A stretch of 64,000 bases of DNA from an uncultured Sulfitobacter sp. GTDB lineage: Bacteria; Pseudomonadota; Alphaproteobacteria; Rhodobacterales; Rhodobacteraceae. Location of the stretch: the NCBI GenBank assembly GCA_937138475.1, contig CAKZPD010000005.1:61234-125233 (forward strand). The letters are read 5' to 3'. Positions within the stretch are counted from its first letter, which is position 1. Each line of letters opens with the position of its first letter. This document shows, in pieces, positions 19,617-29,931 of the stretch. The notes beneath the pieces were generated by a model. The model saw nothing but the letters and a program-made list of their open reading frames with translations. It was not told the DNA's origin and did no database searches. The position numbers and the translations under genes are program-made.

Positions 19617-20766
19617 TGATTGGCAAAATGGCGGCTTTGGCCTGTATATTCATTGGCCATTCTGTGCGGCCAAATGCCCCTATTGCGATTTCAACAGCCA
19701 TGTTTCAGCGCACATAGATCAAGCCGCATGGAAGGCCGCCTATCTGAAAGAACTGGCGCGGGTCGCCGCCCTGACACCGGGGCGGGTTTTGGGGTCGGTT
19801 TTCTTTGGAGGCGGCACCCCCAGCCTGATGGATCCCGACACAGTCGCCGAAATCATCCACGCGGTGCGCGGGTATTGGGCTACCGCAAATGATTTGGAAA
19901 TCACCCTTGAGGCCAACCCAGGATCGGTCGAGGCAGGCCGCTTTGCCGCCTATCGCGCAGGCGGAGTTACACGGATTTCAATGGGAATTCAGGCGCTGAA
20001 CGACACAGACCTTCGGCGCCTTGGCCGCCTGCACAACACCCGTGAAGCCCTGGCCGCGTTTGAAATCGCGCGCAAGGAATTCGACCGGGTCAGCTTTGAT
20101 CTGATCTATGCCCGCCAAGATCAAACGCTGACCGCATGGCGGGACGAACTGACCCAGGCCCTGTCCTTGGCCGTTGATCATCTGTCGCTGTATCAATTAA
20201 CCATCGAACAGGGCACCGCCTTTGGTGATCGATATTCAGCCGGTAAATTGCGCGGCCTGCCAGACGAAGATCTGGGCGCAGATATGTTCGCCCTGACCCA
20301 AGACATCTGCGGCGCAAACGGCATGCCCGCCTATGAGGTATCGAACCACGCCCGCGATGGCGCCTGGTCAAAACACAATGTGATGTACTGGCGCTATGGC
20401 GATTATCTTGGCATTGGTCCCGGTGCCCACGGTCGGATCACGCTGAACGGCCGCCGCTTTGCCACCGAATGCCCAAGAGCGCCGGGGCAGTGGTTGCGCA
20501 TGGTCGACAACGGCGGCGCCGAACTGGCACCCCAAGCGCTGAGCAAATCCGATCAAGCCAGCGAATTCTTGCTGATGGGGCTGCGGATGCGCGACGGGAT
20601 TGATATGACCCGCTATGCGGCGCTCAGCGGCAAACCCCTGGCGCAAGATGCCCTGCAAGATCTGATTGGGCTCGGCATGCTGCGACAAGAAAAAAGCCAT
20701 CTTGTCGTTACAGATCAAGGGTTTGTGGTTTTAAATGCCGTGATCGCCAAACTGCTTGAGGCTTAA
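19597..20766 (+). CDS. hemW: Radical SAM heme chaperone HemW
   Basis: A 389-residue radical SAM protein of the HemN/HemW family, with the 4Fe-4S motif CAAKCPYC (Cys23, Cys27, Cys30) and [10 protein letters not shown]. The short N-terminus before the cluster fits HemW, a heme chaperone, rather than the coproporphyrinogen dehydrogenase HemN. The frame opens at a TTG at 19597 inside rdgB; another TTG at 19609 is also possible, and no ATG is available before the conserved part. The TAA stop overlaps the parB stop tail to tail by four bases. Confidence 0.85.
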   Translation: MTLVLPDDWQNGGFGLYIHWPFCAAKCPYCDFNSHVSAHIDQAAWKAAYLKELARVAALTPGRVLGSVFFGGGTPSLMDPDTVAEIIHAVRGYWATANDLEITLEANPGSVEAGRFAAYRAGGVTRISMGIQALNDTDLRRLGRLHNTREALAAFEIARKEFDRVSFDLIYARQDQTLTAWRDELTQALSLAVDHLSLYQLTIEQGTAFGDRYSAGKLRGLPDEDLGADMFALTQDICGANGMPAYEVSNHARDGAWSKHNVMYWRYGDYLGIGPGAHGRITLNGRRFATECPRAPGQWLRMVDNGGAELAPQALSKSDQASEFLLMGLRMRDGIDMTRYAALSGKPLAQDALQDLIGLGMLRQEKSHLVVTDQGFVVLNAVIAKLLEA

Positions 20767-21638
20767 CCACCGCCCAAAAGGCGGCACAATTCATCCAGCT
20801 GATCCAGCGTTTTGTAATGCACGGTGACGCGCCCACCATCCATGGAGTGGGCCAAGTCGACGCGCATACGCAATGCCGCGGACAAATCCGCCTCGAGCGC
20901 GGCAGTATCCGCATCTTTTTGCGGCTTGACCGGCGCAACCCGCGGTGGCTTTGACGCCGCATCGCCTTGGGATTTGCGCACCAACGCCTCGGTCGCGCGA
21001 ACGGAAAGACCACCGGCGATGACCTTTTTGGCCATCGCGGCCGGGTCTGTGCTTGCGATCAACGCGCGGGCATGACCGGCCGACAGCGCACCTTGGCGGA
21101 CCTGATCCAAAACCGGCTCTGGTAACTTGAGCAGCCGCATCGAGTTGGTGATATGAACCCGGCTTTTGCCAAGGGCCTCGGCCATCTTTTCCTGAGTATG
21201 TCCAAATTTTTCAATCAGTTGGCGATAGCCGGCCGCCTCTTCCACGGGGTTCAGCTCAGCGCGCTGAATGTTTTCGATGATCGCGACCTCAAGAACTTCA
21301 ACATCGCTGAAATCTCGTACGATCACCGGCAATTCATGCAACTGAGCCAGTTGAGCCGCCCGCCAGCGGCGCTCTCCGGCCACGATCTCGAACCTGTTTG
21401 GGCCGCGCTCTCGGACAATCAGTGGTTGGATGACACCCTTTTCGCGGATTGACGCCGCCAGATCATCCAAATCCGCCTGCGCGAACTGTTTGCGCGGCTG
21501 GTCGGGGTTGGGCACAATCCGTTCGATGGGCACCCGAAAATCGGACCCGCGCGGTGTTTGGTCGGTTTCGTTCATATCTGCCATCAGGGCCGACAAACCG
21601 CGCCCCAAGCCTCTCTTTCGATCTCCTCCAACCGCCAT
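20763..21638 (-). CDS. parB: Chromosome partitioning protein ParB
   Basis: A 291-residue ParB/Spo0J that loads at parS as a CTP-dependent clamp. The N-terminal tail has KRGLGRGLSALM, the CTP-binding region includes the arginine patch GERRWRAAQL, and a helix-turn-helix follows (TQEKMAEALGKSRVHITNSM). The C-terminal dimerisation segment ends RLLGGG. AAGGGGG lies before the ATG at 21638; an upstream TTG in the same frame is less likely. Two exact parS sites lie 1.4 and 3.3 kb away. Confidence 0.95.
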   Translation of the reverse strand: MAVGGDRKRGLGRGLSALMADMNETDQTPRGSDFRVPIERIVPNPDQPRKQFAQADLDDLAASIREKGVIQPLIVRERGPNRFEIVAGERRWRAAQLAQLHELPVIVRDFSDVEVLEVAIIENIQRAELNPVEEAAGYRQLIEKFGHTQEKMAEALGKSRVHITNSMRLLKLPEPVLDQVRQGALSAGHARALIASTDPAAMAKKVIAGGLSVRATEALVRKSQGDAASKPPRVAPVKPQKDADTAALEADLSAALRMRVDLAHSMDGGRVTVHYKTLDQLDELCRLLGGG

Positions 21639-21649
21639 TATGGCCCCCT

Positions 21650-22459
21650 TCAAACCGCTATCACGTTGTTTTTATGCAAAATTTCTTTTGCAAGGCGACG
21701 ATACGCATTGGCCCCCTTTGACCCCGAATCATAAGCCAAAACAGGCTGCGCAAACGAGGGGGCCTCGCTGACCCGGACATTACGCGGGATCCGCGTTTGG
21801 AACACAATATCACCCAGATTGTCACGCGCGTCTTGCTCAACCTGAAGCGAAAGGTTGTTACGCGAATCAAACATCGTGAGAACGATCCCCTCTATACGCA
21901 GATCTTTATTACCAATTTGCCTAACCTCGCGCACGGTCAACATCAGTTGCGACAACCCTTCGAGGGCGAAAAATTCGCTCTGAAGCGGGACCAACACTGA
22001 ATCCGCCGCCATCATCGCATTCAGCGTCAGCAAATTAAGCGATGGCGGGCAATCTATTAGGATATAATCAAAAGCAAAACGGCGCATCTTTGACTGGCGC
22101 AGAGCTTCTCTCAACAGGAAGCTGCGCCGTTCATTGGAAATAAAATCAAGATCTGCCGAGCTTAAATCCTGAGTCGCTGGAATAATCGACAACCCAGGTG
22201 TTTGTGTTTGTTGGATAACTTGTTCTAAATCAACGTTCTCAATGAGAAAGTCATAGGTTGTAAGTTTTCGTGCCTCGGCCTCTATACCCAGTCCCGTCGA
22301 GGCATTGCCTTGCGGATCGAGATCAACAATTAAAACATTGCGCCCCATTTCAGCGAGCGCCGCCGCAAGGTTAATAGCCGTGGTGGTCTTTCCGACACCG
22401 CCTTTTTGGTTCGCCACCGCGATGATTTTAGACCCTGCCATTGGCGATAAATCAGACAC
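21650..22459 (-). CDS. parA: Chromosome partitioning ATPase ParA
   Basis: A 269-residue ParA/Soj. The deviant Walker A is NQKGGVGKTTT (Lys19 to Thr26 region), followed by IVDLDPQGN and YILIDCPPSL. It moves ParB-parS complexes by ATP-dependent binding to the nucleoid. The start is a GTG at 22459 that overlaps the rsmG stop by eight bases; an internal ATG at 22441 would remove six residues. The parB start follows 11 bases after its stop. Confidence 0.95.
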   Translation of the reverse strand: MSDLSPMAGSKIIAVANQKGGVGKTTTAINLAAALAEMGRNVLIVDLDPQGNASTGLGIEAEARKLTTYDFLIENVDLEQVIQQTQTPGLSIIPATQDLSSADLDFISNERRSFLLREALRQSKMRRFAFDYILIDCPPSLNLLTLNAMMAADSVLVPLQSEFFALEGLSQLMLTVREVRQIGNKDLRIEGIVLTMFDSRNNLSLQVEQDARDNLGDIVFQTRIPRNVRVSEAPSFAQPVLAYDSGSKGANAYRRLAKEILHKNNVIAV

Positions 22460-23060
22460 GGCACAGTTCCTTTATCTCTAATATTGCGGCCTTGGAGTTT
22501 GTGAGGCTTGGGTGAGATTTGTAGGAAAATCTCCAACCTTTTTGCGCCTCTGCAAGTTCTTCCTTCCAGGTTTCACCCTTCATGAACAAACAAACCCCAG
22601 ATGGGTCAAGATGGCGCTCTGCAAAGTTCAACAAGAGGTTAAGATCCGCAAGGGCGCGCGCTGATAAGACTCTGGTTGCTTGGGCTGGGACTTGCTCGAT
22701 TCGTTGCGTCAACACAGCGGCGTTTAGATCAAGCTCGCGAATTACAGTTCGTAAAAACACCGCCTTGCGGGTATCACTTTCGATCATTGTGACGCGCTGA
22801 TGGGGATCGAGCTCTTTGGCCATAATCGCCACGACAAGCGCAGGAAACCCACCGCCACTGCCGATATCGAGCCAGTTCTGCCCAATTGGGGCATGGTTGA
22901 AAATCTGAGCAGAATCCCAAATATGGCGATCCCAAAGCATATCGATACTGGATTTAGACACCAGATTGATCTTGGGATTCCACCGTTTCACCAACTCAAC
23001 ATATTCAGAGAGGCGCTCAAATGTTTCACGTGAAACATTGAAAGTGTCAGCCAAATCCAT
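22452..23060 (-). CDS. rsmG: 16S rRNA (guanine527-N7)-methyltransferase RsmG
   Basis: A 202-residue SAM-dependent methyltransferase (GidB) that modifies G527 of 16S rRNA. The SAM-binding loop is NWLDIGSGGGFPALVVAI, and the N-terminal NVSRETFERLSEYVELVKRWNPKINL is typical, interrupted here for length. Codons 8 to 13 coincide with an exact parS site, which in effect fixes the residues VSRET. It starts two bases after the mnmG stop. Confidence 0.95.
   Translation of the reverse strand: MDLADTFNVSRETFERLSEYVELVKRWNPKINLVSKSSIDMLWDRHIWDSAQIFNHAPIGQNWLDIGSGGGFPALVVAIMAKELDPHQRVTMIESDTRKAVFLRTVIRELDLNAAVLTQRIEQVPAQATRVLSARALADLNLLLNFAERHLDPSGVCLFMKGETWKEELAEAQKGWRFSYKSHPSLTNSKAAILEIKELCRV
23022..23037. 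promoter_or_regulatory. parS centromere site 1 (within rsmG)
   Basis: TGTTTCACGTGAAACA is a perfect 16-base palindrome identical to the known bacterial parS consensus. It lies inside the 5' end of the rsmG coding region, so the DNA site is kept within protein-coding sequence. ParB from the adjacent operon should nucleate here. Confidence 0.9.
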
Positions 23061-23062
23061 CG

Positions 23063-24925
23063 TTACGCCGTTCTCTGCTTTTCCGATTGCCGTAGTTTTG
23101 CCAGAATAAGAGTGAGTGCCGCAGGTGTCATCCCCTCGACCCGCCCTGCTTGGGCCAAAGTTTCTGGACGCGCCGCGCGCAGCTTGGCCCGCAATTCATT
23201 CGATAGTCCGGACAGGTTATCGTAATTGAACCAAGCTGGAATCTTGTGCATTTGATCCCGCTGCATAAGCTCAATATCACGCCGCTGACGTTGGATATAG
23301 TTTTCATAAAGCGCTTCGCGTTCCAACTGAAGTTGAATTTCTTCGTCAATTTGCCCAAAACCATCGCACAGCTGCCCGATATCAGGGAAGGTCACACCCG
23401 GAAATGCAAGCAGCGTATAGGCATCGCGTCTGGACCCATCCTGATTGATCTTGATGCCGGCTGCCGCAATTTCTTTTGGTGTAAAGTCCTTTTCCGTCAG
23501 GGTGTTACGCGCGCTTTCCAGACGAGCAATCTTGTCATTGAAAGCAGCTTTTCGAGGCTCTCCTACGCAACCCACTTGCAAACCCAACGGCGTCAACCGT
23601 TGATCCGCGTTATCAGCCCGCAGCGAAAGCCGGAACTCGGCCCGAGAGGTAAACATGCGATATGGCTCTGACACACCCTTGGTGGTCAAGTCGTCAATCA
23701 TCACCCCAATGTAGCTTTCCGCACGCGAAAAATGCACCGCATCGCGCTCCAACGCCAAACACGCCGCATTCAAGCCCGCAACCATGCCCTGGGCAGCCGC
23801 CTCTTCATATCCAGTGGTTCCATTGATCTGCCCCGCGAAATAGAGCCCGGAAAACCCAGCCACGGCAAGTTGCGACGTCAATGCCCGAGGATCGACATAA
23901 TCGTATTCGATCGCATAGCCTGGTTGCAAAATCTTTGCGTTTTCAAGACCATAAATGGAAGCAACATAGGCCTCCTGAACATCAACCGGCAATGAGGTTG
24001 AAATGCCATTTGGGTAAACCGTCGGATCATCAATCCCCTCTGGCTCCAGAAAGATTTGATGCGAATCCTTATCGCCAAAGCGCACGATTTTATCTTCGAT
24101 AGATGGGCAATACCTTGGCCCAATCCCATCAATATGGCCACCGTACATGGCCGATTTTGATATATTTTCTCTAATTATATCATGTGTTTGTGCATTTGTA
24201 TGCGTTATTCCACAGGGCAGCTGAGCCGCAAAAGTCGACTTGCTGAGGAAGGAAAAGAATGTCGGGTCATCATCGCCTGGTTGGCTTTCCAAGATATTCC
24301 AATTGATCGTTCTTCCATCCAAACGCGGCGGCGTTCCGGTCTTGAGCCGCCCCAAAGGCAAGCCAAAATCGTCTATTCTCTCGGCCAGACGAACGGCAGC
24401 GGGGTCGCCCATGCGGCCACCTGATCGCGACACATCGCCAATATGGATAACACCGCGCAAAAAAGTGCCGGTGGTTAACACGACCGCGCGGGCAAAGACC
24501 TCGGCACCATCTGCCAAACGCACCCCGGTCACCGATGCGCCCGTCATGATCAGATCCACCACTTCACCAACCACTATGGTCAAGCCCGCTTGATCCTTGG
24601 TGGCTTGCAACATCTGATTTCGATAAATCTTGCGGTCAGACTGGGCGCGCGGACCCTGCACCGCCGGGCCTTTACGCCGGTTCAAAAGGCGAAACTGAAT
24701 GCCTGCCCGATCTGCAATCCGTCCCATGACGCCATCCAGCGCGTCAATCTCTCGAACCAGGTGGCCCTTCCCCAACCCACCTATCGCTGGGTTACAAGAC
24801 ATCACGCCAATTCCCGATTCTGACAGTGTAATCAACGCCGTCTGTGCGCCCATACGGGCGGCTGCATGGGCGGCCTCGGTGCCGGCATGCCCCCCTCCAA
24901 CAACGATGACGTCAAAATGTTTCAC
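23063..24925 (-). CDS. mnmG: tRNA uridine-5-carboxymethylaminomethyl modification enzyme MnmG
   Basis: About 620 residues. This is the FAD-binding partner of MnmE in making cmnm5U34 at the tRNA wobble base. The dinucleotide-binding loop is [15 protein letters not shown] near the N-terminus, followed by [20 protein letters not shown] (kept short here) and [16 protein letters not shown]. No ATG fits the start. A GTG at 24925 has GGAG eight bases upstream; a GTG at 24934 is the alternative. A perfect parS covers this start region. The gene follows mnmE almost directly. Confidence 0.95.
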   Translation of the reverse strand: MKHFDVIVVGGGHAGTEAAHAAARMGAQTALITLSESGIGVMSCNPAIGGLGKGHLVREIDALDGVMGRIADRAGIQFRLLNRRKGPAVQGPRAQSDRKIYRNQMLQATKDQAGLTIVVGEVVDLIMTGASVTGVRLADGAEVFARAVVLTTGTFLRGVIHIGDVSRSGGRMGDPAAVRLAERIDDFGLPLGRLKTGTPPRLDGRTINWNILESQPGDDDPTFFSFLSKSTFAAQLPCGITHTNAQTHDIIRENISKSAMYGGHIDGIGPRYCPSIEDKIVRFGDKDSHQIFLEPEGIDDPTVYPNGISTSLPVDVQEAYVASIYGLENAKILQPGYAIEYDYVDPRALTSQLAVAGFSGLYFAGQINGTTGYEEAAAQGMVAGLNAACLALERDAVHFSRAESYIGVMIDDLTTKGVSEPYRMFTSRAEFRLSLRADNADQRLTPLGLQVGCVGEPRKAAFNDKIARLESARNTLTEKDFTPKEIAAAGIKINQDGSRRDAYTLLAFPGVTFPDIGQLCDGFGQIDEEIQLQLEREALYENYIQRQRRDIELMQRDQMHKIPAWFNYDNLSGLSNELRAKLRAARPETLAQAGRVEGMTPAALTLILAKLRQSEKQRTA

Positions 24926-24933
24926 GTGAAACA
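24918..24933. promoter_or_regulatory. parS centromere site 2 (5' end of mnmG)
   Basis: A second exact TGTTTCACGTGAAACA palindrome, 1.9 kb from the first, overlaps the first codons of mnmG and its ribosome binding region. Besides seeding ParB, binding here could affect mnmG translation initiation or transcription, but that is speculation. Confidence 0.9.
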
Positions 24934-24938
24934 CTCCA

Positions 24939-26225
24939 TTATTTACCAATGCAAAAGCTCGAGAAAATCTCATCCAGCAAGTTTTCAACGTCGATCCGCC
25001 CAACCAACGTTTCCAAGGCACGACTCGCCGATCGCAGTTCTTCGGATGCTATATCATATTGCTCTGGCCCCAAAGCCAAAATCTCCATCGCTGCGCCAAG
25101 CTCGTCTCGCGCTCGAAGCATCGCAACCCTGTGCCGTTCATGCGTCGCAACGCCAATTTCCTGCATACGAGTCGAAAGAGCCTTCGAAATGTCACCAATT
25201 AGCCGATCAATCCCAAACCCGGTCTTTCCAGATATTCCGCCGGGTTTTCCATCATCCTGATCCACCTTACCGCGCAGCACGATGTCTTCTGGAAACGCCG
25301 CAACCACCCCTTCAAGCGCCTGCGCGTCGATCAACACCCGCAGATCTGCCGCTTCCGCGCGGGTAACAGCCCGATCAATCCCGATTTTTTCAACAATATC
25401 CGCGCTATCCCGAATTCCAGCCGTATCAAGGAATGTCACAGGTATCCCGTTGATATCCATCCGAACCTCGATCACATCCCGCGTCGTTCCGGCAATTTCT
25501 GAGGTAATCGCCGCCTCACGACCCGCCAACATATTCAAAAGGGTCGATTTTCCTGCATTCGGCGGCCCGACAATCGCAATTTCGAATCCCTGCCGGACCC
25601 GCTCTGCGATCTTTGATCCTTCGATCTCCATCTCCAAATCGGCCCGCACAGCCGCCAACAAGGCAGATACTTCCGGCGTGACATCAACCGGGACATCTTC
25701 ATCGGCAAAATCTATCGTCGCCTCGATCAAAGACGCCGCCCGGATCAAATCCCGCCGCCATCCATCGACCCGCGCACCAAGGGCACCGGAAAACACCCGC
25801 ATGGATTGTTTGCGTTGGCCTTCCGTCTCGGCGTTGATCAAATCGGACAAACCCTCAACCTGGGCCAAATCCAATCGATTGTTTTCCAAAGCGCGGCGGG
25901 TGAATTCCCCCGCCTCGGCGGCGCGGGCAACCCCTGTATTTGCCAAAGACTTCAATACAGCCCGAACAATCGCTATGCTGCCATGTATCTGAAATTCAAC
26001 GACATCTTCACCAGTAAAACTGGCCGGGGCGCAAAAATACAACACCAGCGCATGGTCAATCACCTCACCGGTTTCATCGCGCAACGCCCGCGTTGCAGCC
26101 CGGCGTGGGTCCGGCAAATCCCCACAAAGCCGTTGCGCGCAAACCGCCGCCAAAGGCCCCGAAATCCGCACAACAGAAACCCCAGCACGCCCCGGGGCCG
26201 TCGCCAAAGCAAAAATCGTATCCAT
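24939..26225 (-). CDS. mnmE: tRNA modification GTPase MnmE
   Basis: A 428-residue MnmE (TrmE). It has an N-terminal tetrahydrofolate-binding domain ([20 protein letters not shown]), a helical domain, and an inserted G domain with [18 protein letters not shown] and DTAGIR. The C-terminal catalytic motif is the exact CIGK. It partners MnmG, encoded next. The ATG at 26225 opens the conserved sequence; a longer frame to 26252 adds nine unconserved residues. It lies between rho and mnmG in the usual alphaproteobacterial order. Confidence 0.96.
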   Translation of the reverse strand: MDTIFALATAPGRAGVSVVRISGPLAAVCAQRLCGDLPDPRRAATRALRDETGEVIDHALVLYFCAPASFTGEDVVEFQIHGSIAIVRAVLKSLANTGVARAAEAGEFTRRALENNRLDLAQVEGLSDLINAETEGQRKQSMRVFSGALGARVDGWRRDLIRAASLIEATIDFADEDVPVDVTPEVSALLAAVRADLEMEIEGSKIAERVRQGFEIAIVGPPNAGKSTLLNMLAGREAAITSEIAGTTRDVIEVRMDINGIPVTFLDTAGIRDSADIVEKIGIDRAVTRAEAADLRVLIDAQALEGVVAAFPEDIVLRGKVDQDDGKPGGISGKTGFGIDRLIGDISKALSTRMQEIGVATHERHRVAMLRARDELGAAMEILALGPEQYDIASEELRSASRALETLVGRIDVENLLDEIFSSFCIGK

Positions 26226-26256
26226 GCTATTCAACCCATTGTTAAGGAACAATAAG

Positions 26257-27564
26257 TCAGCTGTTCATCGAATCAAAGAAATCCGAATTTGACTTGGTCT
26301 GTTTCAGCTTCGAAATCAGGAATTCAATCGCATCCGTGGTTCCCATCGGATTGAGAATTCGCCGCAACACAAAGGTCTTTTGCAGATCGACCTTATCAAC
26401 CAACAGGTCTTCCTTCCGCGTGCCTGATTTCAAGATATCCATCGCCGGGAACACCCGCTTGTCGGCGATCTTACGATCCAAAACGATTTCCGAATTGCCC
26501 GTGCCTTTGAATTCTTCAAAGATCACCTCATCCATCCGGCTGCCCGTGTCGATCAGCGCCGTGGCGATGATGGTCAATGATCCACCTTCTTCGATATTAC
26601 GCGCCGCACCAAAAAACCGCTTGGGCCGTTGCAAGGCATTTGCATCCACACCGCCGGTCAAGACCTTACCGGATGACGGCACAACCGTGTTGAACGCCCG
26701 GCCAAGGCGGGTGATCGAATCAAGCAAAATCACCACATCGCGTTTGTGCTCAACCAGCCGCTTGGCCTTTTCAATCACCATATCCGAAACCGCAACATGC
26801 CGGGTTGCCGGTTCGTCAAAGGTCGATGAGACCACCTCGCCCTTAACCGAGCGCTGCATATCTGTCACCTCTTCCGGGCGCTCATCGATCAACAGCACGA
26901 TCAAATAGCACTCAGGGTGATTTTTCTCGATAGAATTGGCGATATTTTGCAACAAAACCGTTTTACCGGTGCGCGGTGGTGCCACGATCAACGACCGCTG
27001 CCCCTTACCAATCGGCGCCACCAGATCAATGATCCGGGCCGAACGATCCTTGACCGTCGGGTCTTCGATTTCCATCTTCAGCCGCTCATCTGGATACAGC
27101 GGTGTCAGGTTCTCAAACGCCACCTTGTGGCGGGCTTTTTCAGGGTCTTCAAAGTTGATTTTCGTCACATCAATCAGCGCGAAATAACGCTCATTGTCGT
27201 CCGGTGCCTTGATCACCCCTTCGATTGTATCGCCGGTTCTCAACGAATACTTGCGGGTCATTTCCGGCGAAACATAGATATCATCCGGACCGGGCAGATA
27301 ATTCGCCTCGGGCGAGCGCAGAAACCCAAAACCGTCCTGCAATACCTCAAGCACCCCATCGCCCGATATTTCCCAACCCTCATCCGCACGTTCGCGCAGG
27401 ATCTGGAACATCATCTCGCCTTTGCGCATGGTCGAGGCATTCTCGATCTCAAGCTCTTCTGCCATCGCCAAAAGCGCCTTGGGGCTTTTGCTTTTCAGAT
27501 CGGCAAGGTTCAGCGTCTCCAGAACTTCTGGGGCGTTTGGCGTTTCATTATCCAACGATGTCAT
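26257..27564 (-). CDS. rho: Transcription termination factor Rho
   Basis: A 435-residue hexameric RNA helicase that ends transcription. The N-terminal helix bundle ([24 protein letters not shown], shortened) and the RNA-binding cold-shock-like fold ([23 protein letters not shown] in part) are present. The P-loop is [14 protein letters not shown], and [12 protein letters not shown] and the Q/R-loop [20 protein letters not shown] (about 20 residues) are intact. The ATG at 27564 has AGGTAA upstream. A weak six-pair hairpin separates it from mnmE. Confidence 0.97.
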   Translation of the reverse strand: MTSLDNETPNAPEVLETLNLADLKSKSPKALLAMAEELEIENASTMRKGEMMFQILRERADEGWEISGDGVLEVLQDGFGFLRSPEANYLPGPDDIYVSPEMTRKYSLRTGDTIEGVIKAPDDNERYFALIDVTKINFEDPEKARHKVAFENLTPLYPDERLKMEIEDPTVKDRSARIIDLVAPIGKGQRSLIVAPPRTGKTVLLQNIANSIEKNHPECYLIVLLIDERPEEVTDMQRSVKGEVVSSTFDEPATRHVAVSDMVIEKAKRLVEHKRDVVILLDSITRLGRAFNTVVPSSGKVLTGGVDANALQRPKRFFGAARNIEEGGSLTIIATALIDTGSRMDEVIFEEFKGTGNSEIVLDRKIADKRVFPAMDILKSGTRKEDLLVDKVDLQKTFVLRRILNPMGTTDAIEFLISKLKQTKSNSDFFDSMNS

Positions 27565-27689
27565 TGCATTACCTACGTTCAGCCCTGGCGATCCAAGGCT
27601 GATAAAAAAGTGAAAATGGGGGTCTGCGCCATCCCCGGACGGGGCGGTGCCCTGTCTTATGGCCAATTTCCGGTCAAGTCAATGAACCC

Positions 27690-28139
27690 TCAGAACCGCA
27701 GCACCACCGAAAACACGATAACAATCAGAAAAACGGTCGGCACCTCGTTCATGATCCGAAAGCGTCGCCCCTCAAGCCGGTTGTCACCCGCGGCAAAATC
27801 CTTGCGTCTTGCCGCCAACCAATGATGGAACACGGTCATGCCGATCACCGCGCTTGCCTTGCTCCAGGGCCAGAAATCCGACCAATCCACGATCCCCGGT
27901 GTAAAGACCAGGCACAGCCCAAACACCCAGGTCGCGATCATCGCCGGGTTCATAATCACCCGCAAAAGCTTGCGTTCCATTTCGCAGAACATCTCATGGG
28001 TTTTGCCATCCTGGCCGACCTGTTCGCTGTGATAGACAAAAAGCCGCGGCAAATAGAATATTCCCGCCATCCAAGTGATCACCGAGACAATATGCAGGGC
28101 TTTGATCCAAAGATAAGCCAAAGAAAGAAATTCGAACAT
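27690..28139 (-). CDS. hemJ: Protoporphyrinogen IX oxidase HemJ
   Basis: A 149-residue integral membrane protein with about four hydrophobic segments. It resembles HemJ, the heme-containing protoporphyrinogen oxidase of alphaproteobacteria and cyanobacteria: an early helix with LWIKALHIVSVITWMAGIFY (conserved His), PRLFVYH, a central helix with MNPAMIATWVFG, and WSKASAVIGMTVFHHW with the conserved lysine. AAGGAAG precedes the ATG at 28139. It is the last gene on the left side of the putative replication origin and is transcribed away from it. Confidence 0.85.
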   Translation of the reverse strand: MFEFLSLAYLWIKALHIVSVITWMAGIFYLPRLFVYHSEQVGQDGKTHEMFCEMERKLLRVIMNPAMIATWVFGLCLVFTPGIVDWSDFWPWSKASAVIGMTVFHHWLAARRKDFAAGDNRLEGRRFRIMNEVPTVFLIVIVFSVVLRF

Positions 28140-28511
28140 GGGGCGCTTCCTTGGGTTGCCCACCCTTATAATAAATAAAGAAAGATAAAAGGAAGATGTA
28201 TATGTAGGGCCGCCGTTTCCTGTGGATTATCAAAATTTACCTATCTTTATGCACATGTTCAAAACCGGCCTTTGCGACTGTGGATAAGGAAATTTTACCG
28301 ATTTAAAACAAATTACTATCAGGTATTTTCCTTTGGATAATCTGGTGAACAAGTGCTTTGCCCCCAGATCTGGGTTTATGCTTTTCCGGTGATGAATATG
28401 TGAAGAAATTTTGGGCATAAGCCGGGGGTTTTCCCGCCCTTGCGCTTGGGATTGGTTTTGCGCGATAGATTTCACCAGATCATCCTGCAAAGCACACAAA
28501 GGTTATCCACA
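28140..28511. other. Candidate chromosomal replication origin (oriC)
   Basis: A 371-base gap without a gene, AT-rich in a GC-rich window. It holds exact DnaA boxes at 28247-28255 (TTATGCACA), 28279-28287 (TGTGGATAA, minus) and 28503-28511 (TTATCCACA, overlapping the maf ATG), plus one-mismatch boxes at 28221-28229 (TGTGGATTA) and 28332-28340 (TTTGGATAA). Purine-rich AT stretches at 28168-28200 and 28290-28325 could serve as the unwinding element. Genes on both sides point away from it, and parAB with two parS sites lies 3-7 kb away. No full CtrA box was seen here. Confidence 0.75.
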
Positions 28512-29110
28512 TGTCTATGCCCTTGATCCTGGCCTCTGGTTCGGCCATCCGCGCCACGCTGTTGCAAAATGCAGGTCTCAGCTTTTCCATCGAAAAGCCC
28601 CGCGTCGACGAAGCTATGCTAAAATCGGCACTGATCGCCGAACAGGCGCCGCCGCGCGATATCGCCGATGCGCTGGCCGAAATGAAGGCGCGGAAAATCA
28701 GCGAAAAAAACCCGGATGCGCTGGTCTTGGGTTGTGATCAGGTTCTGGATCATCGTGGGGCTTTGCTGTCCAAACCACAGTCAAAGCCCGAGGCATTGCA
28801 GCAATTGCAGGCCTTGCGCGGTGACCGGCATATGCTGTTGTCAGCGGCGGTGATATATCACGCAGGTCAACCGCAGTGGCGTCATATCGGCCAGGTGCGT
28901 TTGCGAATGCGCCCGGCCTCGGATGGGTATTTGAGCGGATATGTTGAACGCAACTGGGACAGCATTCGCCATGCCGTTGGGGCCTATAAGCTGGAAGAAG
29001 AGGGCGTGCGCTTGTTCACCGCCATCGAAGGTGATTACTTTACCGTGCTGGGTTTGCCCCTGCTTGAGATCCTGACCTATCTGACCCAAAGAGGAGCGCT
29101 GGAACAATGA
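28511..29110 (+). CDS. maf: Maf-family nucleotide pyrophosphatase
   Basis: A 199-residue Maf/YhdE-like NTP pyrophosphatase, thought to remove modified or non-canonical nucleotides. The N-terminal MPLILASGSAIRATLLQNAG corresponds to the LASxSPRR motif, with Arg retained at only one position. PRVDEA, GCDQVLDHRG and YKLEEEGVRLF-like segments follow. The ATG at 28511 overlaps an exact DnaA box. The stop overlaps aroE by four bases. Confidence 0.9.
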   Translation: MSMPLILASGSAIRATLLQNAGLSFSIEKPRVDEAMLKSALIAEQAPPRDIADALAEMKARKISEKNPDALVLGCDQVLDHRGALLSKPQSKPEALQQLQALRGDRHMLLSAAVIYHAGQPQWRHIGQVRLRMRPASDGYLSGYVERNWDSIRHAVGAYKLEEEGVRLFTAIEGDYFTVLGLPLLEILTYLTQRGALEQ

Positions 29111-29931
29111 AAATCCCCCTGGCTGGTGTCATTGGATCGCCTATCGCCCATTCAAAATCTCCGGCGCTGCATGGGCATTGGCTTACTCAGCACGGCATCC
29201 CAGGGTATTACTGTCCGATGGATGTGGCGCCGCAGGATTTGCAAACCGTGTTGCGCGCCTTGCCCAAGGCCGGGTTCAAGGGGGTAAATATCACCATCCC
29301 GCATAAGGAATCCGCCCTGGCTCTGGCCGACAGCGCCAGCCCATCGGCGCAAAGAATTGGCGCGGCAAACACGTTGATTTACCAGCAGGATGGCCAAATT
29401 TATGCTGATAATACAGATGCGTATGGCTTTATCACCAATCTTCGATCGGGCGCGCCGGATTGGCAACCGGCCGATGGGGCGGCGATGGTTCTGGGGGCTG
29501 GCGGTGCGGCGCGGGCGGTGATTGTGGCGCTGCTTGATGCCGGGGTGCCGCAGATAATTCTGGCCAACCGAACCCGATCCCGCGCGGATCATTTGGCCCA
29601 GACCTTTGGCCCACATCTTGTCGTCGTTGATTGGGATAAGGTGGCCGATCACCTGTCTGACATTGGGCTATTGGTCAATACAACCTCTCTTGGCATGACC
29701 GGAAAGCCGCCGCTCAGCGTGGATCTGACCGGCTTGGCGCCCGGCGCGGTGGTCAATGATCTGGTCTATGCGCCGCTTAGAACACCATTGCTTGAGGCCG
29801 CAGCGGCCAAGGGCTGTGTGACGGTTGATGGTTTGGGCATGTTGCTGCATCAAGGGGTGCCGGGTTTTGCTGCCTGGTTTGGCGTCACCCCAACCGTCAG
29901 CGAACAGACACGCCGGGCGGTTTTGGCGTGA
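29107..29931 (+). CDS. aroE: Shikimate dehydrogenase (NADP+)
   Basis: A 274-residue enzyme that reduces 3-dehydroshikimate in aromatic amino acid synthesis. Substrate-binding motifs are SPIAHSKSPALH and NITIPHKESAL, whose lysine is catalytic; AANTLIY follows. The NADP-binding loop is VLGAGGAARAV with NRTRSRA. Its ATG overlaps the maf stop, and its TGA shares a base with the coaE ATG. Confidence 0.96.
   Translation: MKIPLAGVIGSPIAHSKSPALHGHWLTQHGIPGYYCPMDVAPQDLQTVLRALPKAGFKGVNITIPHKESALALADSASPSAQRIGAANTLIYQQDGQIYADNTDAYGFITNLRSGAPDWQPADGAAMVLGAGGAARAVIVALLDAGVPQIILANRTRSRADHLAQTFGPHLVVVDWDKVADHLSDIGLLVNTTSLGMTGKPPLSVDLTGLAPGAVVNDLVYAPLRTPLLEAAAAKGCVTVDGLGMLLHQGVPGFAAWFGVTPTVSEQTRRAVLA

Noticed and set aside
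26226..26256. Terminator between rho and mnmE
   Set aside because: ATTGTT/AACAAT gives only six weak pairs with no U-run, and the genes look co-transcribed.
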